Below are positions 1 to 7,293 of a DNA stretch of 41,141 nucleotides, piece by piece. The notes under the pieces were generated by a model that had not been told where the DNA came from, did not search any database, and saw only the letters and a program-made list of their open reading frames with translations. Source of the stretch: an uncultured Bacilli bacterium (GTDB lineage: Bacteria; Bacillota_I; Bacilli_A; RF39; UBA660); assembly GCA_934096295.1 (NCBI GenBank), contig CAKOLL010000009.1, positions 1 through 41,141 on the forward strand, in the 5' to 3' direction. The position numbers and the translations under genes are program-made. Each line of letters starts with the position of its first letter. The stretch's first letter is position 1.

Positions 1-4
1 TATA

Positions 5-75
5 TAGTAAATGAAGAAATAATCAAATTTCTTAAATATATTTCATTTACTAATCAGTATTATACGTGATATAAT
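5..75 (+). promoter_or_regulatory. Inverted repeat and promoter of the first gene
   Basis: An 11-base perfect inverted repeat (TAGTAAATGAA at 5-15, TTCATTTACTA at 42-52) lies just upstream of a TATAAT box at 70-75. The best -35 candidate, TTACTA at 47-52 with a 17-base spacer, lies inside the right arm, so the repeat could be an operator. It has no T-run, so it is unlikely to be a terminator on the plus strand. Inferred from sequence only. Confidence 0.45.
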
Positions 76-101
76 TAAAATTAAAGAGAGGGAACAAATT
101 T

Positions 102-545
102 ATGAAAAACACTATATACACAATACTATCTTGTTTAAAATACTTATTAATATTATGGATTCCAATTCTATTAGTTGAAGAAACATTTATATTTGATTTT
201 GTTGGAGCCTTTGGTTCTATAATAATCTCTCTAATTCTTAGTATTTTCACTTTAATTATCTATATGAAAAATTACATGAAAATGAATAAAGAAAAAATAA
301 ACTGCTACATATATAACATAGTTAATGCAATACTATTAGCAGTTTCAAATATAATTCTAGGATACTTGTTTATTTATTTAATTGACCTAAATATTCTTCA
401 CCAATGCAACGGAGATGGATGGAGCTGCTTTCTATTTGGAATAGAATATTGGTTAATAGGATTAGAATATGCTATTATATCAATACTTGCATTAATAATA
501 TGGTTAATTTTTAGATTAATCAAACATTCAAAAAATAAACAATAA
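102..545 (+). CDS. Small integral membrane protein, unknown function
   Basis: A 147-residue protein with four predicted membrane spans (roughly residues 10-25, 32-52, 68-95 and 117-140) and a lysine-rich C-terminus, so it is an integral membrane protein with little soluble mass. A cysteine-containing loop (HQCNGDGWSCF, about residues 100-110) between the last two spans might form a disulfide on the outside. The start has a GAGAGG ribosome site nine bases upstream and a TATAAT box at 70-75. I recognise no family. It stands alone and faces a convergent unknown gene ending at 585. Confidence 0.7.
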   Translation: MKNTIYTILSCLKYLLILWIPILLVEETFIFDFVGAFGSIIISLILSIFTLIIYMKNYMKMNKEKINCYIYNIVNAILLAVSNIILGYLFIYLIDLNILHQCNGDGWSCFLFGIEYWLIGLEYAIISILALIIWLIFRLIKHSKNKQ

Positions 546-584
546 AAAGACTACCACAACTTTTATTGCAGCTTTAAAAGACTA

Positions 585-998
585 TTATAATTTTGGTCCA
601 CTTGTTTTTAACCCTCTTATTTGCATAAGTTGTGCATTTTCCTGTTTTTTCTCCTCTAATATTTGTTTATTCTCTGGAGAGATATCACCATAAGCAGTTG
701 CTTCCCAAAATTCAGGGCCTTTACTTGAAAATGTAAAGAGTATATTTCTTACTATTGAAGCAGACATACCAGAATGTCCTTGTTTATCAAGCATTTGTTT
801 TGCTTCTACAATACTATCACCATTTTCAAGAGCAGTCATAATTTCTAAAGCACTTTCTAATACTTTACTAAGATATAAATCCGAAGCACAAGCCACTACA
901 TATTTTTCCCATTCACCATATCTTTCCGGAAATGTTAATGCTTGACCTTTTTCAATCCAATTTGAAATATTTTCTTTTGCCTTTTGTTCTCTAATCAT
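585..998 (-). CDS. Conserved-looking soluble protein, unknown function
   Basis: A 137-residue soluble protein without signal peptide or membrane span. Most of the sequence reads as helical; an N-terminal basic/acidic helix precedes the segment around WIEKGQALTFPERYGEWEKY, and the C-terminal third is a charged helix ending in a glycine/lysine tail. The ATG is supported by an AAGGAGAT site six to eight bases upstream. I do not recognise a family and no catalytic motif is obvious. The gene shares its strand with the methyltransferase upstream but is separated from it by 37 bases and carries its own ribosome site, so co-transcription is possible. Confidence 0.7.
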   Translation of the reverse strand: MIREQKAKENISNWIEKGQALTFPERYGEWEKYVVACASDLYLSKVLESALEIMTALENGDSIVEAKQMLDKQGHSGMSASIVRNILFTFSSKGPEFWEATAYGDISPENKQILEEKKQENAQLMQIRGLKTSGPKL

Positions 999-1035
999 AG
1001 AAATCTCCTTAATACATATTATTATAGCATTATAA

Positions 1036-1692
1036 TTACTTTTTTAAAACATAAACTAACCATTTATTGTTACTACTTCCACCTTCATAAAAGAATTTAT
1101 CAATTTTAAAATTTGTTTTACTAATTAAATCATCTAACTTTTCTTTTCTAAAATAATTATAAAATCTTTTTTCACCCATGTGATACTCACCTTCAAAATC
1201 AACCCACTCAGAATCAACATCATGTGTTTCCCTATTCATAGCATTAAATATAAAAATACCATTATCTTCTAAGCTTTCATACACTTTTTCTAATAAGTTC
1301 ATTACATCATCACAAGAAAAATGCACAAAAACTCTCCAACAAAAAATTCCATTATATTTTTCTTTAAACTCATCTTCTAAGCAATCAAACTTAATTGTTC
1401 TTAATCCTTGATTTTTTATTTTTTCTAAAAAAATATCTGAAACATCGCTCGCAGTTACATCATAACCTAAACTTTTAAGATATAAAGCATTACCACCATC
1501 AGCAGAACCTATTTCTAAAATTTTTGAACCAATTGGTAATGAACTAAAACTATCTTTTATAAATCTTTCAAGTTTTTCCTTCTTCTTTTTTGCCTTAACC
1601 ATATCCAAATTATCATGTTTATTAGCATTATCTAAATATATAGCTGCACATCTTTCATAAACCTCCAAAGTTTTTTTATTTTCGTAACTCAT
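1036..1692 (-). CDS. SAM-dependent class I methyltransferase
   Basis: A 218-residue Rossmann-fold methyltransferase. Motif I (SKILEIGSADGGNALYL, around residues 54-70) is the SAM-binding glycine loop; an acidic residue ends strand 2 (VTASDVS) and motif IV follows (GIFCWRVFVHFS), then a post-motif helix typical of the Methyltransf_11/25 group. The substrate cannot be read from the sequence; these are usually small-molecule enzymes. I place the start at the ATG at 1692 because GGAGGT lies seven bases upstream; an upstream ATG at 1722 has no such site. A divergent HD-domain gene starts about 100 bases away. Confidence 0.85.
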   Translation of the reverse strand: MSYENKKTLEVYERCAAIYLDNANKHDNLDMVKAKKKKEKLERFIKDSFSSLPIGSKILEIGSADGGNALYLKSLGYDVTASDVSDIFLEKIKNQGLRTIKFDCLEDEFKEKYNGIFCWRVFVHFSCDDVMNLLEKVYESLEDNGIFIFNAMNRETHDVDSEWVDFEGEYHMGEKRFYNYFRKEKLDDLISKTNFKIDKFFYEGGSSNNKWLVYVLKK

Positions 1693-1749
1693 AATTAACC
1701 TCCATTTTCTTAAGTATATCATTAAATTTTCTTTTTTTCAAACTACCCC

Positions 1750-1777
1750 TTGCATATTTTTTCAAATATGTTACACT
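1750..1777 (+). promoter_or_regulatory. Promoter of HD-domain gene
   Basis: TTGCAT (1750-1755) and TACACT (1772-1777) with a 16-base spacer, ending 16 bases before the ATG at 1794 and ahead of a CGGAGGG ribosome site. Confidence 0.4.
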
Positions 1778-1793
1778 TAAATCGGAGGGTACT

Positions 1794-2471
1794 ATGAAAA
1801 ATATTAATCAAGAACTTAAAACTTATATTGAAAAAAATGTATTACCACAATACGATACAAATATCGGAGGTCATGGAATTGACCATATAAATTATGTAAT
1901 AGAAAGAAGCTTTGAACTGATGAAAAGTTTCAATTTAGATGCTAATCCAGACATGGTTTACACAATCGCGGCATTCCATGATATAGGTTACAAAACCAAT
2001 CCAGACGAACATGAAGAGGTATCAAGCCAAATGTTTTTAGCGAATAAAGAAATTCATAAATTCTTTACCGAAGAAGAAATCAAAACAATTGCTGAGGCAA
2101 TCGTAGACCATCGTGCTAGCTTAGAGTATGAAGCTAGAAGCATTTATGGAAAACTTGTTTCTTCTGCAGACCGTGAGATTTCAGTTGAAAACATGCTAGA
2201 ACGTTCTATTTTATTCCAAAGTGATAAACATAAAGATGAAAATCCATGTACAATGCAAGTAATAAATTATTCATTCAAAAAATTATCAAGTAAATATGGA
2301 TCTGGTGGTTATGCCAAAATGTATTATCAAGATCAAAAATACTTAGACTTCATAAAAACAATGCAAGAACTTTTAAGTAATAAAGATAAATTTGTTGAAA
2401 AAGAGTTAGAAATAATAAAAAAACTAACATTTGATGCAAATGCTCAAAAATTAGTAAAGGTTATGAAATAG
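1794..2471 (+). CDS. HD-domain phosphohydrolase family protein
   Basis: A 225-residue HD superfamily protein. The metal ligands are visible in order: GHGIDHINYV near residues 26-35, the HD doublet in AAFHDIGY near residue 64, and VDHRAS near residue 104, followed by SSADRE, the pattern of the YedJ-like group. Such proteins are metal-dependent phosphohydrolases, often on nucleotides, but the substrate is not deducible. It is clearly paralogous to the convergent gene at 2936-3595. The start is fixed by GGAGG seven bases upstream. It is followed after 16 bases by a small zinc-ribbon-like gene, probably in one operon. Confidence 0.88.
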   Translation: MKNINQELKTYIEKNVLPQYDTNIGGHGIDHINYVIERSFELMKSFNLDANPDMVYTIAAFHDIGYKTNPDEHEEVSSQMFLANKEIHKFFTEEEIKTIAEAIVDHRASLEYEARSIYGKLVSSADREISVENMLERSILFQSDKHKDENPCTMQVINYSFKKLSSKYGSGGYAKMYYQDQKYLDFIKTMQELLSNKDKFVEKELEIIKKLTFDANAQKLVKVMK

Positions 2472-2487
2472 TAATGTGAGGTACGGT

Positions 2488-2919
2488 ATGGAAAATATTG
2501 ATAAAATTAGAAATTTAAAAAAGCTAACTGCAAAGAAAGAAAAATTACAAAGAGAAATTGCTACCATTGAGAAAAATATAGAAGATTTAAAAAAATCTTG
2601 TCTACATATTGGTGTAAATCTCGGAGGTCATCCGCAACAAAATTGTTGTATTTTCTGCGGCAAAGGCAAAAATGATGATGAATATTTTTATGAATCTAAT
2701 TTTATAATCCATGCTGAAAAATTTTTACCACATCTTGATATTAAAGATAAATTTCAAAAAGAACGAAAATACTTAATTATTCAAAAATTAGTTCAACAAC
2801 TCATGGAAATAATGCCTGAATTAACACATGAAGAACTAACTAATAAAATAAATGAATTCATTGAATCTAAACTATTAAATGAAGAAGATTTAATTTTAAA
2901 AAGACAAAAAGAATGTTAA
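2488..2919 (+). CDS. Coiled-coil protein with Cys-rich zinc-binding-like motif
   Basis: A 143-residue protein with an N-terminal coiled coil (about residues 5-40, heptad-like KLTAKKEKLQREIATIEKNI) and then a cysteine cluster (C-L-H ... NCCIFCGKG, about residues 39-62) that looks like a small zinc knuckle. The C-terminal half is helical and charged. I do not recognise a named family. An upstream GTG at 2476 is in frame, but the ATG at 2488 has TGAGGT seven bases upstream and is preferred. It lies 16 bases behind the HD-domain gene and shares its terminator, so it probably works with or is regulated with it. Confidence 0.7.
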   Translation: MENIDKIRNLKKLTAKKEKLQREIATIEKNIEDLKKSCLHIGVNLGGHPQQNCCIFCGKGKNDDEYFYESNFIIHAEKFLPHLDIKDKFQKERKYLIIQKLVQQLMEIMPELTHEELTNKINEFIESKLLNEEDLILKRQKEC

Positions 2920-2937
2920 TTGCAACATTCTTTTCTT
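2911..2937. terminator. Bidirectional terminator between convergent genes
   Basis: Stem GAATGTT (2911-2917) with AACATTC (2924-2930), six-base loop, followed by TTTTCTT on the plus strand; the minus strand also has a T-rich run after the stem. It overlaps the last codons of the plus-strand gene. Confidence 0.75.
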
Positions 2938-3595
2938 ATGCTTTTGTTCTAAGTAATTCCTTAGGATAATCAATTCCATTAACTTCACAAAATCTCTTTT
3001 TAAATAATTCTTTATCACTTGTTAATGCTTGAATATCTTCTAAAAACTTTTTATAATCCAAATCTTCAAAATACATTTTTTCATTAGCATAACCATCTAT
3101 TCCAAATTTTTCTTGTAAATGTAATCTTGATTCTTCAATTATTTCATCAATATTATAATTCTCATTATGTGCAACACGATAACTATAAGTACGTTTCAAA
3201 GGAATTTCAAGAATTGTATTTCTATCTGCAGAAGAAACAATTTTACCATATATACTCCTTGGTTCGCCTTCTAAACTTGCCCTATGGTCGTATACTGCAT
3301 CAGCCATAATTTTAATTTCATCTTCAGTAAAAAAGTCTCTTAATTTCTTATCATCAAGTAACATTTCTGCAGAAACTTTTTCATGATTTTTAGCATCAAT
3401 ATAATGTCCAATATCATGATATGCAGCTATTACATAAACCATATCATAATTAATTCCATCAACTAATTTTGCAAATTTAAAACTTCTTCCAATTACAGAA
3501 TTTATATGGGCAATTCCATGACCTACCTCATTTTTTTGATAACTAGGAAGAATATTTTCTTCAATATACTTTTTTAATTTTTCATTAATTTGCAT
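2936..3595 (-). CDS. HD-domain phosphohydrolase family protein (paralogue)
   Basis: A 219-residue HD protein with the same blocks as the gene at 1794-2471: VGHGIAHINSV, AAYHDIGHY, YDHRAS and SSADRN. All candidate metal ligands (His, His-Asp, Asp) are kept, so both copies should be active. The C-terminal part after the SSADR motif diverges most, which would fit different substrates. The ATG at 3595 follows GAGGTGA. The two paralogues face each other across the zinc-motif gene, suggesting an inverted local duplication. Function beyond metal-dependent phosphohydrolase is not deducible. Confidence 0.87.
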   Translation of the reverse strand: MQINEKLKKYIEENILPSYQKNEVGHGIAHINSVIGRSFKFAKLVDGINYDMVYVIAAYHDIGHYIDAKNHEKVSAEMLLDDKKLRDFFTEDEIKIMADAVYDHRASLEGEPRSIYGKIVSSADRNTILEIPLKRTYSYRVAHNENYNIDEIIEESRLHLQEKFGIDGYANEKMYFEDLDYKKFLEDIQALTSDKELFKKRFCEVNGIDYPKELLRTKA

Positions 3596-3674
3596 TTTAT
3601 CACCTCATCTAAATTGTATCATAATATTTTACTTTTTTCAAAAAAATAATGAAATTAGCAAGATAAAAAGAAAA

Positions 3675-3704
3675 TTAACAATTTTTTATTTTTTTTCATA
3701 CAAT
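3675..3704 (+). promoter_or_regulatory. Promoter of superoxide dismutase gene
   Basis: TTAACA (3675-3680), an 18-base T-rich spacer and TACAAT (3699-3704), followed by a GGTGAT ribosome site and ATG at 3719. Confidence 0.45.
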
Positions 3705-3718
3705 AAATTGGTGATTAT

Positions 3719-4318
3719 ATGTATACTTTAAAACCTTTACCATTTGAAATGTTTTCTTTAGAACCATTTATTGATACTCACACAATCGGACTTCATCATT
3801 ATAGACATGAATTATCTTATTTAAATAACTTAAATAAAATATTAGCAAAATATAACCTAAATAATAAATATCGTATCGAAGAATTATATAATCATTTAAA
3901 TGAATTTAAAGATGAAGATAAAAATGATTTAATATTTTATCTCGGTGGAGTAACTAATCATGAATTATATTGGCAATCAATAAATCCTCACAATAAAGAA
4001 AATCCCAAAGGTAAATTGCTTGATGCTATAAAAGAAAAATTTGGTTCTTTTGATAATATGTGGAATGAGTTTAAGAATTTAGTTACAGATCTAAAAGGAT
4101 CCGGCTATATTTTTTTAGCCCAAAACAAAGATAATCAACTAGAATTAATATCCACATCTAAACAAGATAGTCCATATCTATTTAATTTATGTCCCTTATT
4201 CTGTATTGATCTTTGGGAACATGCTTATTATATTAATTATGAAAATGATAAACTAAATTATTTTGAAAACTTTAAAATATTAGCAAACTTTAATTATGCT
4301 AACAAAAATTTCAACTAA
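3719..4318 (+). CDS. sodA: Fe/Mn superoxide dismutase
   Basis: A 199-residue iron/manganese superoxide dismutase, converting superoxide to oxygen and peroxide. The four metal ligands are in place: His in GLHHYRHELSY, His in TNHELYW, and Asp and His in IDLWEHAYYINY; the gateway Tyr also aligns. Glycine replaces the iron-type Gln before TNHELYW, and the Gln sits in SKQDSP, the arrangement usual in manganese enzymes. The second His of the usual HH pair after the first ligand is Glu, and the Trp of GSGW is Tyr. The start follows GGTGAT. It is monocistronic, with a promoter upstream and terminator downstream. Presumably an oxygen-tolerance gene in an anaerobe. Confidence 0.92.
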   Translation: MYTLKPLPFEMFSLEPFIDTHTIGLHHYRHELSYLNNLNKILAKYNLNNKYRIEELYNHLNEFKDEDKNDLIFYLGGVTNHELYWQSINPHNKENPKGKLLDAIKEKFGSFDNMWNEFKNLVTDLKGSGYIFLAQNKDNQLELISTSKQDSPYLFNLCPLFCIDLWEHAYYINYENDKLNYFENFKILANFNYANKNFN

Positions 4319-4319
4319 A

Positions 4320-4347
4320 AAGGAAACCAAGTAGTTTCCTATTTTTT
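4320..4347. terminator. Bidirectional terminator after superoxide dismutase
   Basis: Stem AGGAAAC (4321-4327) and GTTTCCT (4334-4340), six-base loop, then ATTTTTTA on the plus strand and a T-run on the minus strand. It includes the stop codon of the convergent membrane-protein gene. Confidence 0.8.
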
Positions 4348-5328
4348 ATACATTTCTTTAAATTTTTCTTTGTTTTCCTTAGAATATCCCACCAAAACAT
4401 TAGGTACTTTATTAATTATATCTTGATATAATTCTTCATAAGATGCTTTATTTTTCTTACCCCATGTATTTACAACAGCAATTATATTACTTTTACCATT
4501 ATTAGTTATAACATATATACTTTTACTAGTTGTTATACCATTTTGTTTAGTTATAAATGGATATATCCAAACAATATCATTTAATTCAATTAATTTAACA
4601 CCATTTCCATAACTAAGTAAATATTTATCAGTTAAATAAACTTTACACTCTTTATTATGAATTCCTCTACTATTATTTATATCTTCTTCTATTTTTTCAA
4701 GTTCTCTTCCATATTCTTCTAATAACTCTTTACTTTTTTTATTTCTAACAAAGTAAAATATTATTAAAGTTAATCCACTTAGTGAAAAAACACCAAATAA
4801 GATAAATGCAAATATTCCTTCTTCTTTATTATCCCATGTTGTATCTAGATAATTTTCACCTAAAACACGTTTTAATTCATCAATTGTATAAGTATTACCA
4901 TCTTCATCCTTCAAAAACTCTTGTAAATATTTAAATACCTCTGTATCACTTTTTGATACATTTCCATAAACCATAACTGGATCAGGTTTATCCATTTCTG
5001 TTTCACTTAAAGTATATTCTTGTATTTTACGTAAATCTTCTAACCCACCTTTATCAAGTACAATTACAAAAGGATTCCCGTCTTCATCAAATGCTATATA
5101 GTAATCTTTTTCCTTACCATCTAAAGTTTCAGTTGCAAAAGCACTATCAAGTAAACTTACATTTAATTTAGCATAAACATTTTCACTAGTATTTTTAGTT
5201 AAAAATTCATATTCAGTATTAACTTCACCAGAATATATAAGTAAACCCAAACCCATAAATACTACAAATAAAATGATACCTATAACAAGCAAACTTTTCC
5301 TTCCTTTAATACTTTTATAAATATTCAT
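4339..5328 (-). CDS. Two-span membrane protein with large outer and inner domains
   Basis: A 329-residue membrane protein. One span lies near residues 13-33, then an acidic extracytoplasmic domain of about 140 residues, a second span near residues 172-193, a charged coiled-coil linker (KKSKELLEEYGRELEKIEE) and a cytoplasmic beta-rich C-terminal domain (KVYLTDKYLLSYGNGVKLI...DIVWIYPF) that resembles PH-like folds in other Bacillota membrane proteins. I do not assign a family. It lies 59 bases downstream of the histidine kinase on the same strand and may be the last gene of that operon. The ribosome site (GAGTGG) is weak. Confidence 0.7.
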   Translation of the reverse strand: MNIYKSIKGRKSLLVIGIILFVVFMGLGLLIYSGEVNTEYEFLTKNTSENVYAKLNVSLLDSAFATETLDGKEKDYYIAFDEDGNPFVIVLDKGGLEDLRKIQEYTLSETEMDKPDPVMVYGNVSKSDTEVFKYLQEFLKDEDGNTYTIDELKRVLGENYLDTTWDNKEEGIFAFILFGVFSLSGLTLIIFYFVRNKKSKELLEEYGRELEKIEEDINNSRGIHNKECKVYLTDKYLLSYGNGVKLIELNDIVWIYPFITKQNGITTSKSIYVITNNGKSNIIAVVNTWGKKNKASYEELYQDIINKVPNVLVGYSKENKEKFKEMYKK

Positions 5329-5387
5329 AATTCAACCACTCACTTTCATAACAACATTATATATTTTTTTTACATCTAAGTAAACAA

Positions 5388-6560
5388 TTATTTATAATAT
5401 CTAATACTAAATTTAGTGCCATTATTACTACTTACTCTAATTGTTCCATTATCTTTTTCAATTATTTCTTTAGCTAAAGAAAGGCCTATTCCAAAATTAT
5501 TACTATTATTATTTTTCTTATAAAATCTTTCAAATATATGCCTCATATCTTCTTTACTTATACCATCTCCATTATCAATTATATCAATACTTACATACAT
5601 TCCATTATCTTTATAATTTACATAAATATCCCCATTATCTTTACTATACTCAATTCCATTTTTTAATATATTAGTTATTGCTTCACATTCCCATTTATAA
5701 TCTCCATCAAAAGCTACATCATTTTTGCCACTTACATGAATATTTATATTTTTAAGTTCTCTTAATATATCAACATTTTTTAAAACATCAAATAATAAAT
5801 CTTTAACAACAATATCTTTCTTATCAAAAACTACTACATTAGCATCAAATCTTGATAATTTAAGCATAGCAACAATTAAAAAATTAATATTTTCAATCTG
5901 GATTCTTATATCACTTAAATATTCTATTTGTTTTTCTTTACTAACATTTTCTTCAAGCAATGTATCAATCATTAATAAAATAGATGTAAGGGGTGTTTTT
6001 AATTGATGAGATATATTAGCTAAATTATCCTTTATTTTAATTCTTTCTTCATTTTCTTTAGCATATAAACTTTTTAAACTTACTGTTGTGGTATATACTT
6101 CATTTTTTAATATAGATAAATCACCTTCAATATTATCTAATATTTCTAAATCATATATTCCATCATTAATTCTTTTTAAATAATTTGTAATATTATCAAT
6201 CTCTTTACATCTTTTTTTCTTATTGATTACATATACACTAATACATAATCCTCCGAAAACACTAAACACTATTACATTAATAACAATATTTTTATAAAAA
6301 GAATCATTCATCTTACTTAAATAATTTATATCACTATTAGTAAATCCATACTTTTTTAATATATCACTTTTCCCATTATTACTTCCATTAACTATTTTTA
6401 TTAAATCTTCACTATTTACATCTGGATATTTATTACTTACTTCACTAAAAACACTACCCACAAAATCATTTATTACTTTACTATATCTATAATAATCAAT
6501 AAAACTTATTAATATTATTAAACATAAACTAATTAAAAACCACAAACTTACTTTTTTCAT
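5388..6560 (-). CDS. Sensor histidine kinase
   Basis: A 390-residue membrane histidine kinase. Two spans (about residues 6-22 and 92-112) bracket a short extracytoplasmic loop of about 70 residues, which is probably the sensor. The H-box (ISHQLKTPLTSI, near residue 185) carries the phospho-accepting His; the N-box (AITNILKNGIEYS), G1 (DNGDGIS), F-box (IFERFYK) and G2 (NFGIGLSLAKEI) form the ATP-binding domain. The start ATG overlaps the response-regulator stop by four bases (ATGA), showing translational coupling. With the upstream ABC exporter this resembles antibiotic- or peptide-sensing modules; the ligand is unknown. Confidence 0.94.
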   Translation of the reverse strand: MKKVSLWFLISLCLIILISFIDYYRYSKVINDFVGSVFSEVSNKYPDVNSEDLIKIVNGSNNGKSDILKKYGFTNSDINYLSKMNDSFYKNIVINVIVFSVFGGLCISVYVINKKKRCKEIDNITNYLKRINDGIYDLEILDNIEGDLSILKNEVYTTTVSLKSLYAKENEERIKIKDNLANISHQLKTPLTSILLMIDTLLEENVSKEKQIEYLSDIRIQIENINFLIVAMLKLSRFDANVVVFDKKDIVVKDLLFDVLKNVDILRELKNINIHVSGKNDVAFDGDYKWECEAITNILKNGIEYSKDNGDIYVNYKDNGMYVSIDIIDNGDGISKEDMRHIFERFYKKNNNSNNFGIGLSLAKEIIEKDNGTIRVSSNNGTKFSIRYYK

Positions 6561-7198
6561 ATATCCATCCTATATCCTACACCTTTAATTGTTTTAATTA
6601 CATCTTCACACCCTATTTTTTCTCTAATTCTTTTTATATAAACACTCAACGTATTATCATTAACAAACTTTCCAGACTCATCCCAAATTCTATTAATTAT
6701 CATTTCTCTAGTTACTAAAATCCCACTATTTTCTAACAAATAAAATAATATTTTTAATTCTAAACCTGTTAAATCAATTTCATTCTTATCAACATAAACT
6801 CTATATGCATCTAAATCAAATGTTATATTTTTATACATTTTAATATTATTTTTCTTATTTCTTTTAATAATATTATTTATTCTTGACAATAGCTCTTTTG
6901 ACCTAAAAGGTTTTATAATATAATCTTCTACCCCAAGATCTAATGATGTAACAACATCTTCTTCCTCATCTTTAGCACTTAAGACAAGTGTTGGAACATT
7001 AACATAATTTTTAAAAAAATCTAATCCATTTCCATCTGGCAACATTACATCTAAGATTATTAAATCATAATTCTTACTTATCATTTCTTTTGCTTCTTTA
7101 ATTGTACTTGCAACACTTACATCATAATTATGCTCTTGAAGTAAAAATTTAATGGCTTTTACAATCATTTCACTATCTTCTACCAAAAGTATCTTCAT
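6557..7198 (-). CDS. OmpR/PhoB-family response regulator
   Basis: A 213-residue response regulator. The receiver domain has the acidic pocket (LLVEDSE), the phospho-acceptor Asp in LIILDVMLPDG (near residue 52) and the conserved Lys in DYIIKPFRS. The C-terminal half is a winged-helix DNA-binding domain ending in TIKGVGYRM, the OmpR signature. The start has GAGGTG about eight bases upstream. It is co-translated with the kinase at 5388-6560. It lies behind the ABC-transporter genes but a terminator separates them, so it may have its own promoter and control the transporter, whose upstream region carries a palindrome (10556-10577). Confidence 0.95.
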   Translation of the reverse strand: MKILLVEDSEMIVKAIKFLLQEHNYDVSVASTIKEAKEMISKNYDLIILDVMLPDGNGLDFFKNYVNVPTLVLSAKDEEEDVVTSLDLGVEDYIIKPFRSKELLSRINNIIKRNKKNNIKMYKNITFDLDAYRVYVDKNEIDLTGLELKILFYLLENSGILVTREMIINRIWDESGKFVNDNTLSVYIKRIREKIGCEDVIKTIKGVGYRMDI

Positions 7199-7221
7199 AC
7201 ATACACCTCACATTCTAACAA

Positions 7222-7253
7222 CAAAAAGGTATCACTTCTAAATAAATGATACC
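7222..7253 (-). terminator. Terminator between ABC permease and response regulator
   Basis: Read on the minus strand, GGTATCA pairs with TGATACC (7247-7253 with 7228-7234 in plus coordinates) and is followed by TTTTTG. It lies in the 95-base gap between the permease and the regulator and would separate, or attenuate between, the transporter and two-component transcripts. Confidence 0.7.
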
Positions 7254-7293
7254 ATTATTTTTAGGTTAAATCAAATCTATTTATTAGCACAAA

